Position numbers and translations under genes: made by a program. From Pigmentiphaga sp. NML080357 (GTDB taxonomy: Bacteria; Pseudomonadota; Gammaproteobacteria; Burkholderiales; Burkholderiaceae_B), in the NCBI RefSeq assembly GCF_002188465.1, contig NZ_NINW01000024.1, forward strand, positions 1 through 64,000: a stretch of 64,000 bases of DNA, written 5' to 3'. Positions 25,387 through 35,152 of this stretch are shown here, piece after piece. Numbering within the stretch: the stretch's first letter is position 1; every line of letters begins with the position of its first letter. Below the pieces are notes generated by a model. The model was not told where the DNA came from, ran no database searches, and was given only the letters and a program-made list of their open reading frames with translations.

Positions 25387-27657
25387 ATGGACAAGGTTTC
25401 GTACACACTGGCCTGCACGGCCATCGGCGCGCTGCTCGCCGGCTGCGGCGGCGACGGCGGATCGTCCGGGGACGGCGGTCCTTCGGTTCCCGATGCGCCC
25501 GCATTGCAGATCTCGGTGCTCGGGAATCGGGCCGACCTGGTCTCGGGTGGGCAGGCCATGGTCGAGGTGAGAATCCCCGACGCATCGCCCACGCGCTTCG
25601 AGCAGGTCAGGATGGTGCTCAACGGCCGCGACGTGACCAGCGCGTTCGCCGTGCGGGCAAACGGCCGCTACATGGGCCTGGTCGAAGGATTGGCGGAGGG
25701 AGGCAACCAGCTCGTGGCCAGGTCGGGCGACGGCGCCACCGCTCACCTTGCCATCAAGAACCACCCGATAGGCGGACCGCTCATCTCCGGCGCCCAGGTC
25801 GGCTACTGGGAGTGCACGACGAAGGTCGCCAACCCGACGCCGGCCAATCCAGACCTGGGCGATCCCCTCGACGACAAGTGCAATATCAAGGCGCCGGTCT
25901 TCCGCTATCAATACCGCACCGTGAACGGGCAGTTCGCGGCCTATGATCCGGCCCGTCCGCCCGCGCCCGAGCAGATCGCGCGCACGACCACGGACGAGGG
26001 CAAGACCGTGCCGTATATCGTGCGCATCGAACGCGGCGTGATCAACCGCGGCAAGTACGACATCGCCTATCTCGCCAATCCCGACGATCCGGCGAAGGGC
26101 TGGACGCCCTATGCCCGGCCGGCCTCGTGGAACGGGAAGCTGCACTGGAAGTTCGGGTCCGGTTGCGAATACGGGCGCACCCAGGGGAATCCGGGCAGCG
26201 TGCTGGACGACGTCGCCCTGAGCCGAGGCTTCATGGTGGCGTCCTCCGAGATGACGCAGTACGGCACCCATTGCAATGACGTCACGTCGGCCGAAACCGT
26301 GATGATGATCAAGGAACACATCACCGAGAACTACGGCGAAATCCGCTTTACGATGGCCGACGGGAATTCCGGCGGCGCGCACCAGCAGCATCTGCATGCC
26401 TCGAACTACCCCGGCCTGCTGCAGGGGCTTCTTCCCGGGGACGGTTGGCAGGACACCTGGACGACGGGCCGCGAGTTCGCCGATTGCGGCTTGCTCAAGC
26501 GGTTCTACGATGCGCGCAGGACTGCCGGCGCGGCTTTTACCGTCATGGAAAAGGCGCATGTCAATGGCCACGTGTACGACCAGGTATGCGAAGGTCCCGC
26601 GAACGTCAACATGGCCTCGCGCACGCCGTTCTATCTGGATCCCACCGTGGGCGGGGCGGGCTGCGGCACGCATTGGAACGTCTGGTCCACGAGCAACCTT
26701 GCGGGCATCCGATGCACGCTCCAGGATTTCAACATCGCCGTGTTCGGGCCGCGGGACCAGACCGGCTATGCCAAGTCGCCCATCGACAACACCGGCATCC
26801 TGTACGGATTCCGGGCGGTCAACGAGGGCAAGATCTCGCCCGAGCAGTTCGTGATGCTGAACGAGCAGATCGGCGGGTACGACATCAACGGCCAATGGCA
26901 GGCGTCGCGCATGGCCGCGGACCCGGGCGCCGCCGAGATTGCGCACCGATCGGGGCGGGTCGCGCACGGCAGGTACCTGGGCGAGGTGGCCATCATCCAG
27001 TCCATCGGCTTCAACGTCCAGGAAGAGCACTACGATTTCCGCGGCTACGTGATCCGCAATCGCATCCTGCGCGAGCACGGCGATTACTCGAACCATGTCA
27101 TCTGGCGCTACAAGTCCATGCCGCCGGACTATGCCGCGCGCCGGTTCGATGCGATGAACGAATGGCTGACCAGGGTCGAAGCCGACAAGTCCGGCAAGAC
27201 GCTGCGCGAGAAGATCGTCGCCAATAAGCCCGCGATCGCGGTGGACGCCTGCTGGCGCGCGGACGTGGGCCAATGGAGCACCGATCCCGATTACTGCAAT
27301 ACGGGGGCCAACCCGACGTCGGCCTCGAGCGTGGCCGGCTCCGGCGCGGCCGCGGTCTACAGCCCGGGCGTGGACGAGTGGCCGGTATTCCGGGATACGC
27401 GTGTCGCGGCAGGGGAAGGGCTGGCCAGCGACATCATGAAATGCCAGTTGAAACCTCTGTCCCGGACCGATTTCGCCGTCGTGTTCAGCAACGACCAGTG
27501 GTCGAGGCTGCGGGCGGTGTTCCCGGCCGGCGTGTGCGACTATGCCAAGCCGGGCGTCGGCCAGGAAGCGCCGGAACCTTGGCAGAGCTTCATGGACGGG
27601 CCCGGAGGCAAGCCGCTGGGCGCAGCGCCCGCCTCGGCGCCGGGGGAGGGCGCCTGA
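25387..27657 (+). CDS. DUF6351-like lipoprotein, putative esterase/hydrolase
   Basis: A 756-residue exported protein with a lipoprotein signal: a short hydrophobic run ends in the lipobox LLAGC, followed by a Gly/Ser-rich linker. The middle holds MADGNSGGAHQQHLHASNYP, where Ser328 lies in a GxSxG elbow (GNSGG), suggesting an alpha/beta-hydrolase-like active site. There are many cysteines, consistent with periplasmic disulfides. I place it in DUF6351 from memory of the overall sequence. GAGGAG precedes the ATG at 25387 by 11 bases; an ATG at 25369 lacks such a site. It faces the LysR gene, and its substrate may be an ester or polymer whose products feed the AtuA cluster. Confidence 0.68.
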   Translation: MDKVSYTLACTAIGALLAGCGGDGGSSGDGGPSVPDAPALQISVLGNRADLVSGGQAMVEVRIPDASPTRFEQVRMVLNGRDVTSAFAVRANGRYMGLVEGLAEGGNQLVARSGDGATAHLAIKNHPIGGPLISGAQVGYWECTTKVANPTPANPDLGDPLDDKCNIKAPVFRYQYRTVNGQFAAYDPARPPAPEQIARTTTDEGKTVPYIVRIERGVINRGKYDIAYLANPDDPAKGWTPYARPASWNGKLHWKFGSGCEYGRTQGNPGSVLDDVALSRGFMVASSEMTQYGTHCNDVTSAETVMMIKEHITENYGEIRFTMADGNSGGAHQQHLHASNYPGLLQGLLPGDGWQDTWTTGREFADCGLLKRFYDARRTAGAAFTVMEKAHVNGHVYDQVCEGPANVNMASRTPFYLDPTVGGAGCGTHWNVWSTSNLAGIRCTLQDFNIAVFGPRDQTGYAKSPIDNTGILYGFRAVNEGKISPEQFVMLNEQIGGYDINGQWQASRMAADPGAAEIAHRSGRVAHGRYLGEVAIIQSIGFNVQEEHYDFRGYVIRNRILREHGDYSNHVIWRYKSMPPDYAARRFDAMNEWLTRVEADKSGKTLREKIVANKPAIAVDACWRADVGQWSTDPDYCNTGANPTSASSVAGSGAAAVYSPGVDEWPVFRDTRVAAGEGLASDIMKCQLKPLSRTDFAVVFSNDQWSRLRAVFPAGVCDYAKPGVGQEAPEPWQSFMDGPGGKPLGAAPASAPGEGA

Positions 27658-27682
27658 TCCAACGCCGGAACCGCCGGGGGGC

Positions 27683-27713
27683 TTGACTTTCCCATCATGG
27701 GAAGCTTGATACT
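27683..27713 (+). promoter_or_regulatory. CueR-type copper-responsive promoter
   Basis: The -35 TTGACT (27683-27688) and -10 GATACT (27708-27713) are separated by 19 bases, the overlong spacer that MerR-family activators need. Within the spacer lies the palindrome TTCCCATCATGGGAA (27689-27703), matching the CueR operator pattern CCTTCCC-N7-GGGAAGG. It precedes the copper ATPase by about 35 bases. The cueR gene is not in the window. Confidence 0.85.
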
Positions 27714-27748
27714 GGGAAGCATGACGATTCCCGTATCGAGAGGCAACT

Positions 27749-30151
27749 ATGAATAGGCAGTCCCTCCCCGCGGCGGCCGGTCCGGAGTTCACCTGGTCGC
27801 TGCCCGTCCAGGGCATGACCTGCGCCTCGTGCGTGGGCCGCGTAGAGCGGGCCTTGCGCACGGTGCCGGGGGTGCAGCGCGCCACCGTGAACCTGGCCAC
27901 CGAAACGGCCGAGGTGCAGGCGGACGGCTCGGTCGAGCCCGGCATGCTGCGCGCCGCCGTGGAAAAGGCCGGCTACGAGGTGCCGGTCGACACCGTGGAC
28001 CTGCACGTGGACGGCATGACCTGCGCGTCTTGCGTGGCCAGGGTGGAGAAGGCCCTGGCCAAGGTGCCGGGCGTGGCCCGGGCGGAGGTGAATCTCGCGA
28101 CCGAGACCGCGCGCATCGGGCTCGCGGCCAAGGTGGACATGGCCGACCTGGTGGCGGCCGTGGCGAAGGCCGGCTATGAAGCCCGGCCCGCGGCGGCCCC
28201 GGCCAAGGCGACTGCCTCGCGCTGGCCGGCATGGTGGCCGGTGGCCGTCGCGGCCGCGTTGTCCCTGCCCATGGTACTCCCCATGCTGCTGATGCCGTTC
28301 GGCGTGCATTGGATGCCCGGCGGCTGGGTGCAGCTGGCGCTCGCGACGCCGGTGCAATTCTGGCTGGGCGCGCGCTTCTACCGGGCTGCCTGGAAGGCGC
28401 TCAAGGCCCGCGCCGGCAACATGGACCTGCTGGTGGCCCTGGGAACCAGCGCTGCCTACGGGCTGAGCCTGTACCAGTTGCTGCGGCACGGCGACACCGG
28501 CGCGGCGCACTTGTATTTCGAGGCATCGGCGGTGGTCATCACCCTGGTGCTGCTAGGCAAATGGCTCGAGTCGCGCGCCAAGCGCCAGACGACCGAGGCC
28601 ATCCGCGCGCTCAACGCGTTGCGGCCCGAGGTGGCGCGCGTACGCCGCGAGTCCGGGGAAGTCGAGGTGCCCGTATCGACCGTGCGGCCGGGCGACCTGG
28701 TCATCGTGCGGCCGGGCGAGCGCGTGCCGGTGGACGGCGAGATCGTGGAAGGCTCGAGCCAGGTGGACGAGTCGCTCATCACAGGAGAAAGCCTGCCGGT
28801 CGAGAAGCGCGAGGGCGACCGGGTCACGGGAGGCTCGGTCAACGCCGAGGGCCTGCTGGCGGTGCGCACCACCGCGGTCGGCGCCGAATCGGTGCTGGCG
28901 CGTATCGTGCGGCTGGTCGAATCGGCGCAGGCCAAGAAGGCGCCCATACAACGCCTGGTGGATCGCGTCAGCGAGGTGTTCGTCCCGGTCATCGTGGGCG
29001 TGGCGCTGCTGACGCTGGCGGCCTGGGGCGTGTCCACCGGCGACTGGGAAACGGCCATCCTGAACGCGGTCGCCGTACTCGTGATCGCCTGCCCTTGCGC
29101 GCTCGGACTGGCCACGCCCACCGCCATCATGGCCGGCACCGGCGTGGCCGCGCGCCACGGCATCCTGATCAAGGACGCCGAGGCGCTGGAGGTGGCGCAC
29201 GACGTCAAGGTCGTGGCTTTCGACAAGACCGGCACCCTGACCGAAGGCAGGCCCGAGCTGGTGGCGGCGGAGGCGGCCACGGGCGACCGGCGCCACCTGC
29301 TCGCGCTCAGCGCGGCCTTGCAGTCCGGCAGTGAGCATCCGCTGGCGCGGGCCGTGATGGCAGCCGCCCTGCGCGAGGGCATCGCCACGCCTGCGGCCTC
29401 GCAGGTGCGCGCCGTGGCGGGGCGCGGAATGGCTGCATCGGTCGATGGCCAGGACGTGCGGCTGGGAAGCGGCCGCTTCATGCAGGAACTCGGCGTCGAC
29501 ACGGGAGCCCTGGCCGGTCGCGCGGCGGAACTCCAGGCCGAAGGACGCACCGTGTCGTGGGTAGCCCGGGTGGACGGCGCACCGGCGCTGGTCGGCCTGC
29601 TGGCCTTCGGCGATACGCTCAAGCCCACGGCGGCCGGCGCGCTGCGCAGCCTGCATGAACAAGGTATCCGCAGTGTCCTTCTGACCGGCGACAATCTCGG
29701 CGCGGCGCGAGCCGTCGCCCAGGCGCTGGGTGTGGACGACGTGCGGGCCGAAGTGCTGCCCGAGCACAAGGCCGAGGTCATTGCCGAGCTGCGGCGCGGC
29801 GGCGAGGTGGTCGCCATGGTCGGGGACGGCATCAACGACGCACCGGCGCTGGCGGCTGCCGACGTGGGTATCGCCATGTCCACCGGCACGGATGTCGCCA
29901 TGCATGCCGCGGGCGTTACGCTGATGCGGGGCAATCCCGCGCTGGTGGGCGATGCCATCGACATCTCGCGGCGCACCTACGCCAAGATCCGCCAGAACCT
30001 GTTCTGGGCCTTTGCGTACAACGTCGTGGGCGTTCCCCTCGCGGCCCTTGGCCTGCTCAGCCCGGTCATCGCCGGCGCAGCCATGGCCTTGAGCAGCGTG
30101 AGCGTGGTCTCCAACGCCTTGTTGCTGCGGCGTTGGAAGGGACGTGCCTGA
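27749..30151 (+). CDS. copA: Copper-exporting P1B-type ATPase
   Basis: An 800-residue inner-membrane Cu(I) pump. Two N-terminal HMA domains carry GMTCASC at residues 22-28 and 89-95. About eight membrane helices follow, with the ion-site motif CPC (448-450) in [20 protein letters not shown], the phosphorylated Asp492 in [33 protein letters not shown] and the C-terminal [15 protein letters not shown]. It expels cytoplasmic copper to the periplasm. It is driven by the CueR-type promoter just upstream and followed 14 bases later by the multicopper oxidase gene. copA is also used for the unrelated oxidase in other nomenclature. Confidence 0.96.
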   Translation: MNRQSLPAAAGPEFTWSLPVQGMTCASCVGRVERALRTVPGVQRATVNLATETAEVQADGSVEPGMLRAAVEKAGYEVPVDTVDLHVDGMTCASCVARVEKALAKVPGVARAEVNLATETARIGLAAKVDMADLVAAVAKAGYEARPAAAPAKATASRWPAWWPVAVAAALSLPMVLPMLLMPFGVHWMPGGWVQLALATPVQFWLGARFYRAAWKALKARAGNMDLLVALGTSAAYGLSLYQLLRHGDTGAAHLYFEASAVVITLVLLGKWLESRAKRQTTEAIRALNALRPEVARVRRESGEVEVPVSTVRPGDLVIVRPGERVPVDGEIVEGSSQVDESLITGESLPVEKREGDRVTGGSVNAEGLLAVRTTAVGAESVLARIVRLVESAQAKKAPIQRLVDRVSEVFVPVIVGVALLTLAAWGVSTGDWETAILNAVAVLVIACPCALGLATPTAIMAGTGVAARHGILIKDAEALEVAHDVKVVAFDKTGTLTEGRPELVAAEAATGDRRHLLALSAALQSGSEHPLARAVMAAALREGIATPAASQVRAVAGRGMAASVDGQDVRLGSGRFMQELGVDTGALAGRAAELQAEGRTVSWVARVDGAPALVGLLAFGDTLKPTAAGALRSLHEQGIRSVLLTGDNLGAARAVAQALGVDDVRAEVLPEHKAEVIAELRRGGEVVAMVGDGINDAPALAAADVGIAMSTGTDVAMHAAGVTLMRGNPALVGDAIDISRRTYAKIRQNLFWAFAYNVVGVPLAALGLLSPVIAGAAMALSSVSVVSNALLLRRWKGRA

Positions 30152-30165
30152 GGGGGCGACACGAT

Positions 30166-31890
30166 ATGCAGATCAAGACTTCAAGACGCACCTTCGTTAC
30201 CGCCCTTGCCGCAGGCGGCGTGCTGGGAGGGCTGGGGCTTTGGCGAGCGCCCGTCTGGGCATCGACCGACCCTGGTGCCCCCCATGTCCTGGCCGGCGCG
30301 GAATTCGACCTGGTCATCGGCGAGACGCCGGTGAATTTCACCGGCAACGCCCGCACCGCCATGACGGTCAATGGCGGCATTCCCGGTCCGCTGCTGCGCT
30401 GGAAAGAGGGCGACACCGTCACCCTTCGCGTCCGGAACAAGTTGCGGGATGCCACGTCCATCCACTGGCATGGCATCCTGCTGCCCGCGAACATGGACGG
30501 CGTGCCGGGGCTGAGCTTCCACGGTATCGCCCCGGACGGCATGTACGTCTACACGTTCAAGGTCCGCCAGAGCGGCACGTACTGGTATCACAGCCATTCC
30601 GGCTTCCAGGAGCAGTCGGGCGTATACGGCCCGCTGATCATCGACCCCGAAGATCCCGAGCCTTTCACCTATGACCGGGATTACGTGGTGATGCTGTCCG
30701 ACTGGACGGACGAGGATCCCATGCGGATCATGCGCAAGCTGAAGAAGCAGTCCGATTACTACAACTACAACAAGCGCACCGTCGGCGACTTCATCAGGGA
30801 CGTCAGCGAGAAGGGGTGGCGCGCCACGATCGCCGACCGGAAGATGTGGGCGGAAATGAGGATGAACCCCACCGACCTCGCCGATGTCAGCGGACATACC
30901 TATACCTACCTGCTGAACGGGCATGCGCCGGACGACGGCTGGACGGCACTGTTCCGGCCGGGAGAGCGCATCCGCCTGCGGTTCATCAATGGATCGGCCA
31001 TGACCTATTTCGATGTACGGATTCCCGGCCTGAAGATGACCGTGGTGGCTGCCGACGGACAGAACGTCGCGCCCGTCGCGGTGGACGAATTCCGCATTGC
31101 CGTCGCGGAAACCTACGACGTCATCGTCGAGCCGTCCGGGCAGGACGCGTACACCATCTTTGCCCAATCCATGGACCGTACGGGATTCGCGCGCGGCACC
31201 CTGGCCGTGCGTGAAGGGCTGCAGGCAGGCGTGCCGGCACCGGACCCGCGCCCGGTCCTTTCGATGGAGGACATGGGCATGGACCACGGTTCGGCGCATG
31301 GCGTGGACCATGGCCACCTGGCGGGCATGGAACACGGACAGGCGGCCAGCGGAGGAACGGGCGACATGCAGTCCCACCCTGCCTCGGAAGAGAACAATCC
31401 CCTGGTCGACATGCAGACGACGACTCCGGTGCCGAAGCTGGATGACCCGGGAATCGGCTTGCGGAACAACGGCCGCCGCGTGTTGACCTATGCCGACCTG
31501 CGCAGCGCTTTCGAGGACCCCGACGGACGCGAGCCGGGCCGCACCATCGAACTGCACTTGACCGGGCACATGGAGAAATTCGCCTGGTCGTTCGACGGCA
31601 TCAAGTTCTCGGATGCCAAGCCCGTGGTCTTGAAGTACGGGGAGCGGGTCAGGATCGTCCTGGTGAACGACACCATGATGACCCACCCCATCCACCTGCA
31701 CGGAATGTGGAGCGATCTCGAGGATGAGCATGGCAATTTCCTGGTCCGCAAACACACCGTCGACATGCCGCCCGGGTCCCGGCGCAGCTACCGCGTGACC
31801 GCCGACGCGCTCGGCCGCTGGGCCTATCACTGCCATCTTCTTTATCACATGGAAGCCGGCATGTTCCGTGAAATCCGGGTGGAAGAGTAA
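30166..31890 (+). CDS. pcoA: CopA/PcoA-type multicopper oxidase
   Basis: A 574-residue periplasmic multicopper oxidase with a Tat signal ([20 protein letters not shown]). Copper-binding motifs are in order: [21 protein letters not shown] and [13 protein letters not shown], the last including the type 1 site Cys and Met. Between domains 2 and 3 a Met/His-rich stretch ([23 protein letters not shown]) can bind extra copper. It oxidises Cu(I) to the less toxic Cu(II). The start at 30166 gives the twin-arginine signal in place. It lies between the ATPase and CopB genes in one transcription unit. Confidence 0.95.
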   Translation: MQIKTSRRTFVTALAAGGVLGGLGLWRAPVWASTDPGAPHVLAGAEFDLVIGETPVNFTGNARTAMTVNGGIPGPLLRWKEGDTVTLRVRNKLRDATSIHWHGILLPANMDGVPGLSFHGIAPDGMYVYTFKVRQSGTYWYHSHSGFQEQSGVYGPLIIDPEDPEPFTYDRDYVVMLSDWTDEDPMRIMRKLKKQSDYYNYNKRTVGDFIRDVSEKGWRATIADRKMWAEMRMNPTDLADVSGHTYTYLLNGHAPDDGWTALFRPGERIRLRFINGSAMTYFDVRIPGLKMTVVAADGQNVAPVAVDEFRIAVAETYDVIVEPSGQDAYTIFAQSMDRTGFARGTLAVREGLQAGVPAPDPRPVLSMEDMGMDHGSAHGVDHGHLAGMEHGQAASGGTGDMQSHPASEENNPLVDMQTTTPVPKLDDPGIGLRNNGRRVLTYADLRSAFEDPDGREPGRTIELHLTGHMEKFAWSFDGIKFSDAKPVVLKYGERVRIVLVNDTMMTHPIHLHGMWSDLEDEHGNFLVRKHTVDMPPGSRRSYRVTADALGRWAYHCHLLYHMEAGMFREIRVEE

Positions 31891-31900
31891 GGTGCCGGCC

Positions 31901-32869
31901 ATGATTTTCTCGACTTATCCCAAAGCGCTGGCGCTTGCCGCACTCGTCGGCGCGGCGCTGGCTTCCGCAGCCCCGGCCCGGGCCCAGGCGAACGACGGCG
32001 CATCGGCAGGCATGCCGGCCATGGATCATTCCCGGATGGAGGGCATGGACCACGGCCACACGGACCATGGGCAGCACGGCATGGGCCATGGCCAGCACGG
32101 CCAAACGCACGACATGGACCATGGCCGGCACAACGGCACGCATGCCCCGTCCGTGGAAAGCCGGACTCCGATTCCCCGGTTGACCGATGCCGACCGGAAG
32201 GCGGCCTTCCTGGACTCCGCCGGCCACGCCGTCCACGACAAGATGATCAACTCCCTGTTTCTCGTGGACAGGCTGGAATGGCAGGACGCCCGCAACGGCA
32301 GCGCGCTGAACTGGGATTTCAAGGGATGGATCGGCGGCGACATCGACCGCCTATGGTTCAGCTCCGAAGGCGAACGCCTCGGCGGAAGCTTGCACGAGGC
32401 GGAGATCCAGGCGCTTTGGGGACATTCCCTCAGTCCTTGGTGGGATCTCGTCGCCGGGGTCCGCCACGATTTCAAGCCCGGTTCGTCGCAGACGTGGGCG
32501 GCGTTCGGCGTACAAGGGCTGGCGCTCTACAACTTCGAGGCCAGCGCGATCGCCTTCGTCGGGGAGAACGGGCAGACGGCCGCCCGGCTCAAGGGCGAGT
32601 ACGACATCCTCATTACGAACCGGCTCATCCTGCAGCCCGCGGCGGAGGTCAATTTCTTCGGAAAGAACGACGAGGGCCGGGGCATCGGCCGGGGGCTTTC
32701 GAGCACCGAGGTAGGAATCCGGCTGCGCTACGAAATCCGGCGCGAATTCGCCCCGTACCTCGGCGTGACCTGGAACCGGGTCTATGGGAAGACCGCGGAC
32801 TATGCGCGCGACCATGGCGAGAGCCGTGGCGACACGCGCTTCGTGGTCGGCGTGCGCATGTGGTTCTGA
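31901..32869 (+). CDS. copB: CopB/PcoB-type outer-membrane copper resistance protein
   Basis: A 322-residue protein with a Sec signal ([15 protein letters not shown]) followed by a Met/His/Asp-rich stretch with repeated MDHG and GHGQHG units (residues about 40-80). The remaining part is the CopB beta-barrel domain, with [21 protein letters not shown] and a C-terminal aromatic residue (RMWF) as in outer-membrane barrels. It starts 10 bases after the oxidase stop, with AAGG upstream. It acts with the oxidase in outer-membrane copper binding or export. The Met/His-rich region resembles the linker of the preceding oxidase. Confidence 0.93.
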   Translation: MIFSTYPKALALAALVGAALASAAPARAQANDGASAGMPAMDHSRMEGMDHGHTDHGQHGMGHGQHGQTHDMDHGRHNGTHAPSVESRTPIPRLTDADRKAAFLDSAGHAVHDKMINSLFLVDRLEWQDARNGSALNWDFKGWIGGDIDRLWFSSEGERLGGSLHEAEIQALWGHSLSPWWDLVAGVRHDFKPGSSQTWAAFGVQGLALYNFEASAIAFVGENGQTAARLKGEYDILITNRLILQPAAEVNFFGKNDEGRGIGRGLSSTEVGIRLRYEIRREFAPYLGVTWNRVYGKTADYARDHGESRGDTRFVVGVRMWF

Positions 32870-32922
32870 GCCCGCTTGCCCGCGGGGATCTCTTCCCGTA
32901 GGCGTGGCCGGGGCGGGTGCGG

Positions 32923-33891
32923 TCAGACCGTGCCCCGCATGATGCCATCGATCCGGTCCAGCGCCCGCATGGCGGGCAGGACCGAAGCGATATCGCAGCG
33001 GCTCGGCCGGCCTTCGCGCAGGGCCGCGATGAACTCCGCGTCCTGCGCCTCGAACGCCGGCTGGGCGCCTGGCATCTCGACGGTGTTGCCGTCGCTGTCG
33101 GTCAGCTCGTCGCGGAAGGCGCGGTAGGTCTCCTCTTCGCCGATGTAGCGGTAGAAACCGCCGAACGGCCCCTTGTTGTTGAACGACATCGCCATGGTCA
33201 GCAGCGTGCCGCGCTTGCGGGACCGCATCGCCACCGTCAGGTCCATGGGGATGCCCAACTGCGGATGGTCCGGGCCGCGCTGGCCCCATACGTCGAACTC
33301 CGATTCGTCCAGCAGCCAGCAGAACAGGTCCACGGTGTGGCAGGCGTGATGCCAGAGGAGGCTGTCGACCCAGGTGCGGGGTTCGCCGAACATGTTCAGG
33401 TTGTTGCGGCGGAAGAAGTAGGTCTCGCAGACGAGATGATGAAGCGTGAAATCGCCGCTCTGGATGCGTTCGCGCAAATAGGTGTGCGGCGGCGCGAAGC
33501 GGCGGCTGTGCGCCACCATCATGGGCACGCCCGTTTCGGCCTGGACTTGCGCCAGGCGCTCGGTATCGGCCAGGGTCAGCGCCGCGGGAATCTCGATCAG
33601 CATGGGCTTGCCGAGGCGCGCCGCGAGTTCGGCGTGTTCGGCATGCTGGCCGGAAGGCGTGGCCAGCACGACCGCATCGATATCGGGACGCGCGAGCGTG
33701 GCCGCCAGGTCGTCGCTGCAGTCGGGTATGTTCCATTGCGCGGCCAGCTGGCGTCCGCGTCCGGGGTCGCCCATCGCCAGGGCGGCGATTTCGACGCCCG
33801 GCATGGAGGAAAAAATGCGCGCATGCGTCGATCCCATGGCGCCTTCGCCGGCTATGCAAAGGCGGATGGGGGAGGACGGTTGAGCTGGCAT
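32923..33891 (-). CDS. Gfo/Idh/MocA dehydrogenase, LigC-like
   Basis: A 322-residue NAD(P)-dependent oxidoreductase with a Rossmann start (IRLCIAGEGAMGSTHARIF) and the family lysine region GKPMLIEIP. The segment TYFFRRNNLNMFGEPRTWVD and then SLLWHHACHTVDLF is strikingly like LigC, the 4-carboxy-2-hydroxymuconate semialdehyde dehydrogenase of protocatechuate 4,5-cleavage. In this protein the EKP motif reads IEIP, as in LigC. GGAGA lies upstream of ATG 33891. No other ring-cleavage genes are near, so it may act on a related hemiacetal in an isolated locus. Confidence 0.8.
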   Translation of the reverse strand: MPAQPSSPIRLCIAGEGAMGSTHARIFSSMPGVEIAALAMGDPGRGRQLAAQWNIPDCSDDLAATLARPDIDAVVLATPSGQHAEHAELAARLGKPMLIEIPAALTLADTERLAQVQAETGVPMMVAHSRRFAPPHTYLRERIQSGDFTLHHLVCETYFFRRNNLNMFGEPRTWVDSLLWHHACHTVDLFCWLLDESEFDVWGQRGPDHPQLGIPMDLTVAMRSRKRGTLLTMAMSFNNKGPFGGFYRYIGEEETYRAFRDELTDSDGNTVEMPGAQPAFEAQDAEFIAALREGRPSRCDIASVLPAMRALDRIDGIMRGTV

Positions 33892-34045
33892 GGGCTGGGT
33901 CTCCGTAAGAGTATGGGGAGCGAGCCGGCGGCGGCCGGGGCTCTCGTCGCGACGGTATTTTAGGGCGCCGCAAATGAGTAAACTACCCTGCGTCCGCGCC
34001 AGGCATTGCCCGGCGCGCCGTCCACCAATCGCGAGGGGATAGAAA

Positions 34046-35152
34046 ATGCCTGACAATGTTGCGCCTTTTCGTGCGGATACCGTAGGCAGCCTGCTGCGCA
34101 CCGCGCCGCTCAAGGAAGCCCGGGCCCGATTCCAGCGTGGCGAGATCTCCGCCGACGCGCTCAAGCAGGTCGAGGACCAGGAAATCCGCAAGATCATCGC
34201 CAAGCAGGAGGAAATCGGCTTGCAGGCGATCACCGACGGCGAGTTCCGCCGTTCGTGGTGGCACTTCGATTTCCTCGAAGGGCTCGACGGCGTGGAGGGC
34301 TACGAGTCCATCCAGGGGATACAGTTCAACGGCGTGCAGACCAAGGCGCGCGGCATCAAGGTCACGGGCAAGCTGGGCTTCTCCGGCACGCATCCGATGA
34401 TCGAGCATTTCAAGTTCCTGAAGGCCACCACCACGCGTGTGCCCAAGATGACGATCCCCAGCCCCAGCGTGCTGCATTTCCGCGGCGGGCGCAGCGCCAT
34501 CGACAAGAAGACCTATCCCGAGATGGAGCCGTTCTTCGACGACCTGGCCGAGACCTATCGCCAGGTGGTCAAGGGCTTCGCCGATGCCGGCTGCCGCTAT
34601 CTGCAGCTGGATGACACGGTCTGGGCCTACCTGTGCTCCGAAGAGCAGCGCAAGATGATCAGCGACCGCGGCGAGGACCCCTCCAGGCTCGCCGACATCT
34701 ATGCGCGCATGATCAACCATGCGATCGCCGACCGTCCGGCCGACATGACGATCACCATGCACATCTGCCGCGGCAACTTCCGCTCCACCTGGATTTCCGA
34801 GGGCGGCTACGAGCCTGTGGCCGAAACCTTGTTCGGCAAGGTCGGCATCGACGGCTTCTTCCTCGAGTACGACAGCGCGCGTGCCGGCGGTTTCGAGCCG
34901 CTGCGCTTCGTCAAGCCGGGCAAGCAGCGCATCGTGCTGGGCCTGGTCACCACCAAGACCGGCGAGCTCGAAAACGCCGACAACGTCAAGAAGCGCATCG
35001 ACGAGGCCGCGAAGTACGTCGCGCTGGAGCAGCTGTGCGTGAGCCCGCAATGCGGCTTTGCGTCCACCGAGGAAGGCAACAACCTGGCGGAAGAAGAGCA
35101 GTGGGCGAAGTTGCGGCTGACGGTGGATATCGCGCGCGATGTCTGGAAGTGA
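34046..35152 (+). CDS. MetE C-terminal-family methyltransferase (YxjG/YxjH-like)
   Basis: A 368-residue protein of the cobalamin-independent methionine synthase family that contains only the catalytic barrel. It starts DNVAPFRADTVGSLLR, with the folate-side HVGS-like motif as ADTVGS. The zinc ligands appear as His and Cys in TITMHICRGN and a later Cys in CVSPQCGFAST. Such short relatives transfer methyl groups to homocysteine or to other thiols from simpler donors; they lack the N-terminal half of MetE. GAGGGG precedes the ATG. It is divergent from the LigC-like gene and ends directly against chaN (stops adjacent at 35152/35153). Confidence 0.85.
   Translation: MPDNVAPFRADTVGSLLRTAPLKEARARFQRGEISADALKQVEDQEIRKIIAKQEEIGLQAITDGEFRRSWWHFDFLEGLDGVEGYESIQGIQFNGVQTKARGIKVTGKLGFSGTHPMIEHFKFLKATTTRVPKMTIPSPSVLHFRGGRSAIDKKTYPEMEPFFDDLAETYRQVVKGFADAGCRYLQLDDTVWAYLCSEEQRKMISDRGEDPSRLADIYARMINHAIADRPADMTITMHICRGNFRSTWISEGGYEPVAETLFGKVGIDGFFLEYDSARAGGFEPLRFVKPGKQRIVLGLVTTKTGELENADNVKKRIDEAAKYVALEQLCVSPQCGFASTEEGNNLAEEEQWAKLRLTVDIARDVWK

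Noticed and set aside
25333-27945. An 870-codon minus-strand frame opposite the DUF6351-like gene
   Set aside because: The plus-strand protein has a lipobox, disulfide-like cysteines and a ribosome site; the minus frame has none and runs through the copper promoter.
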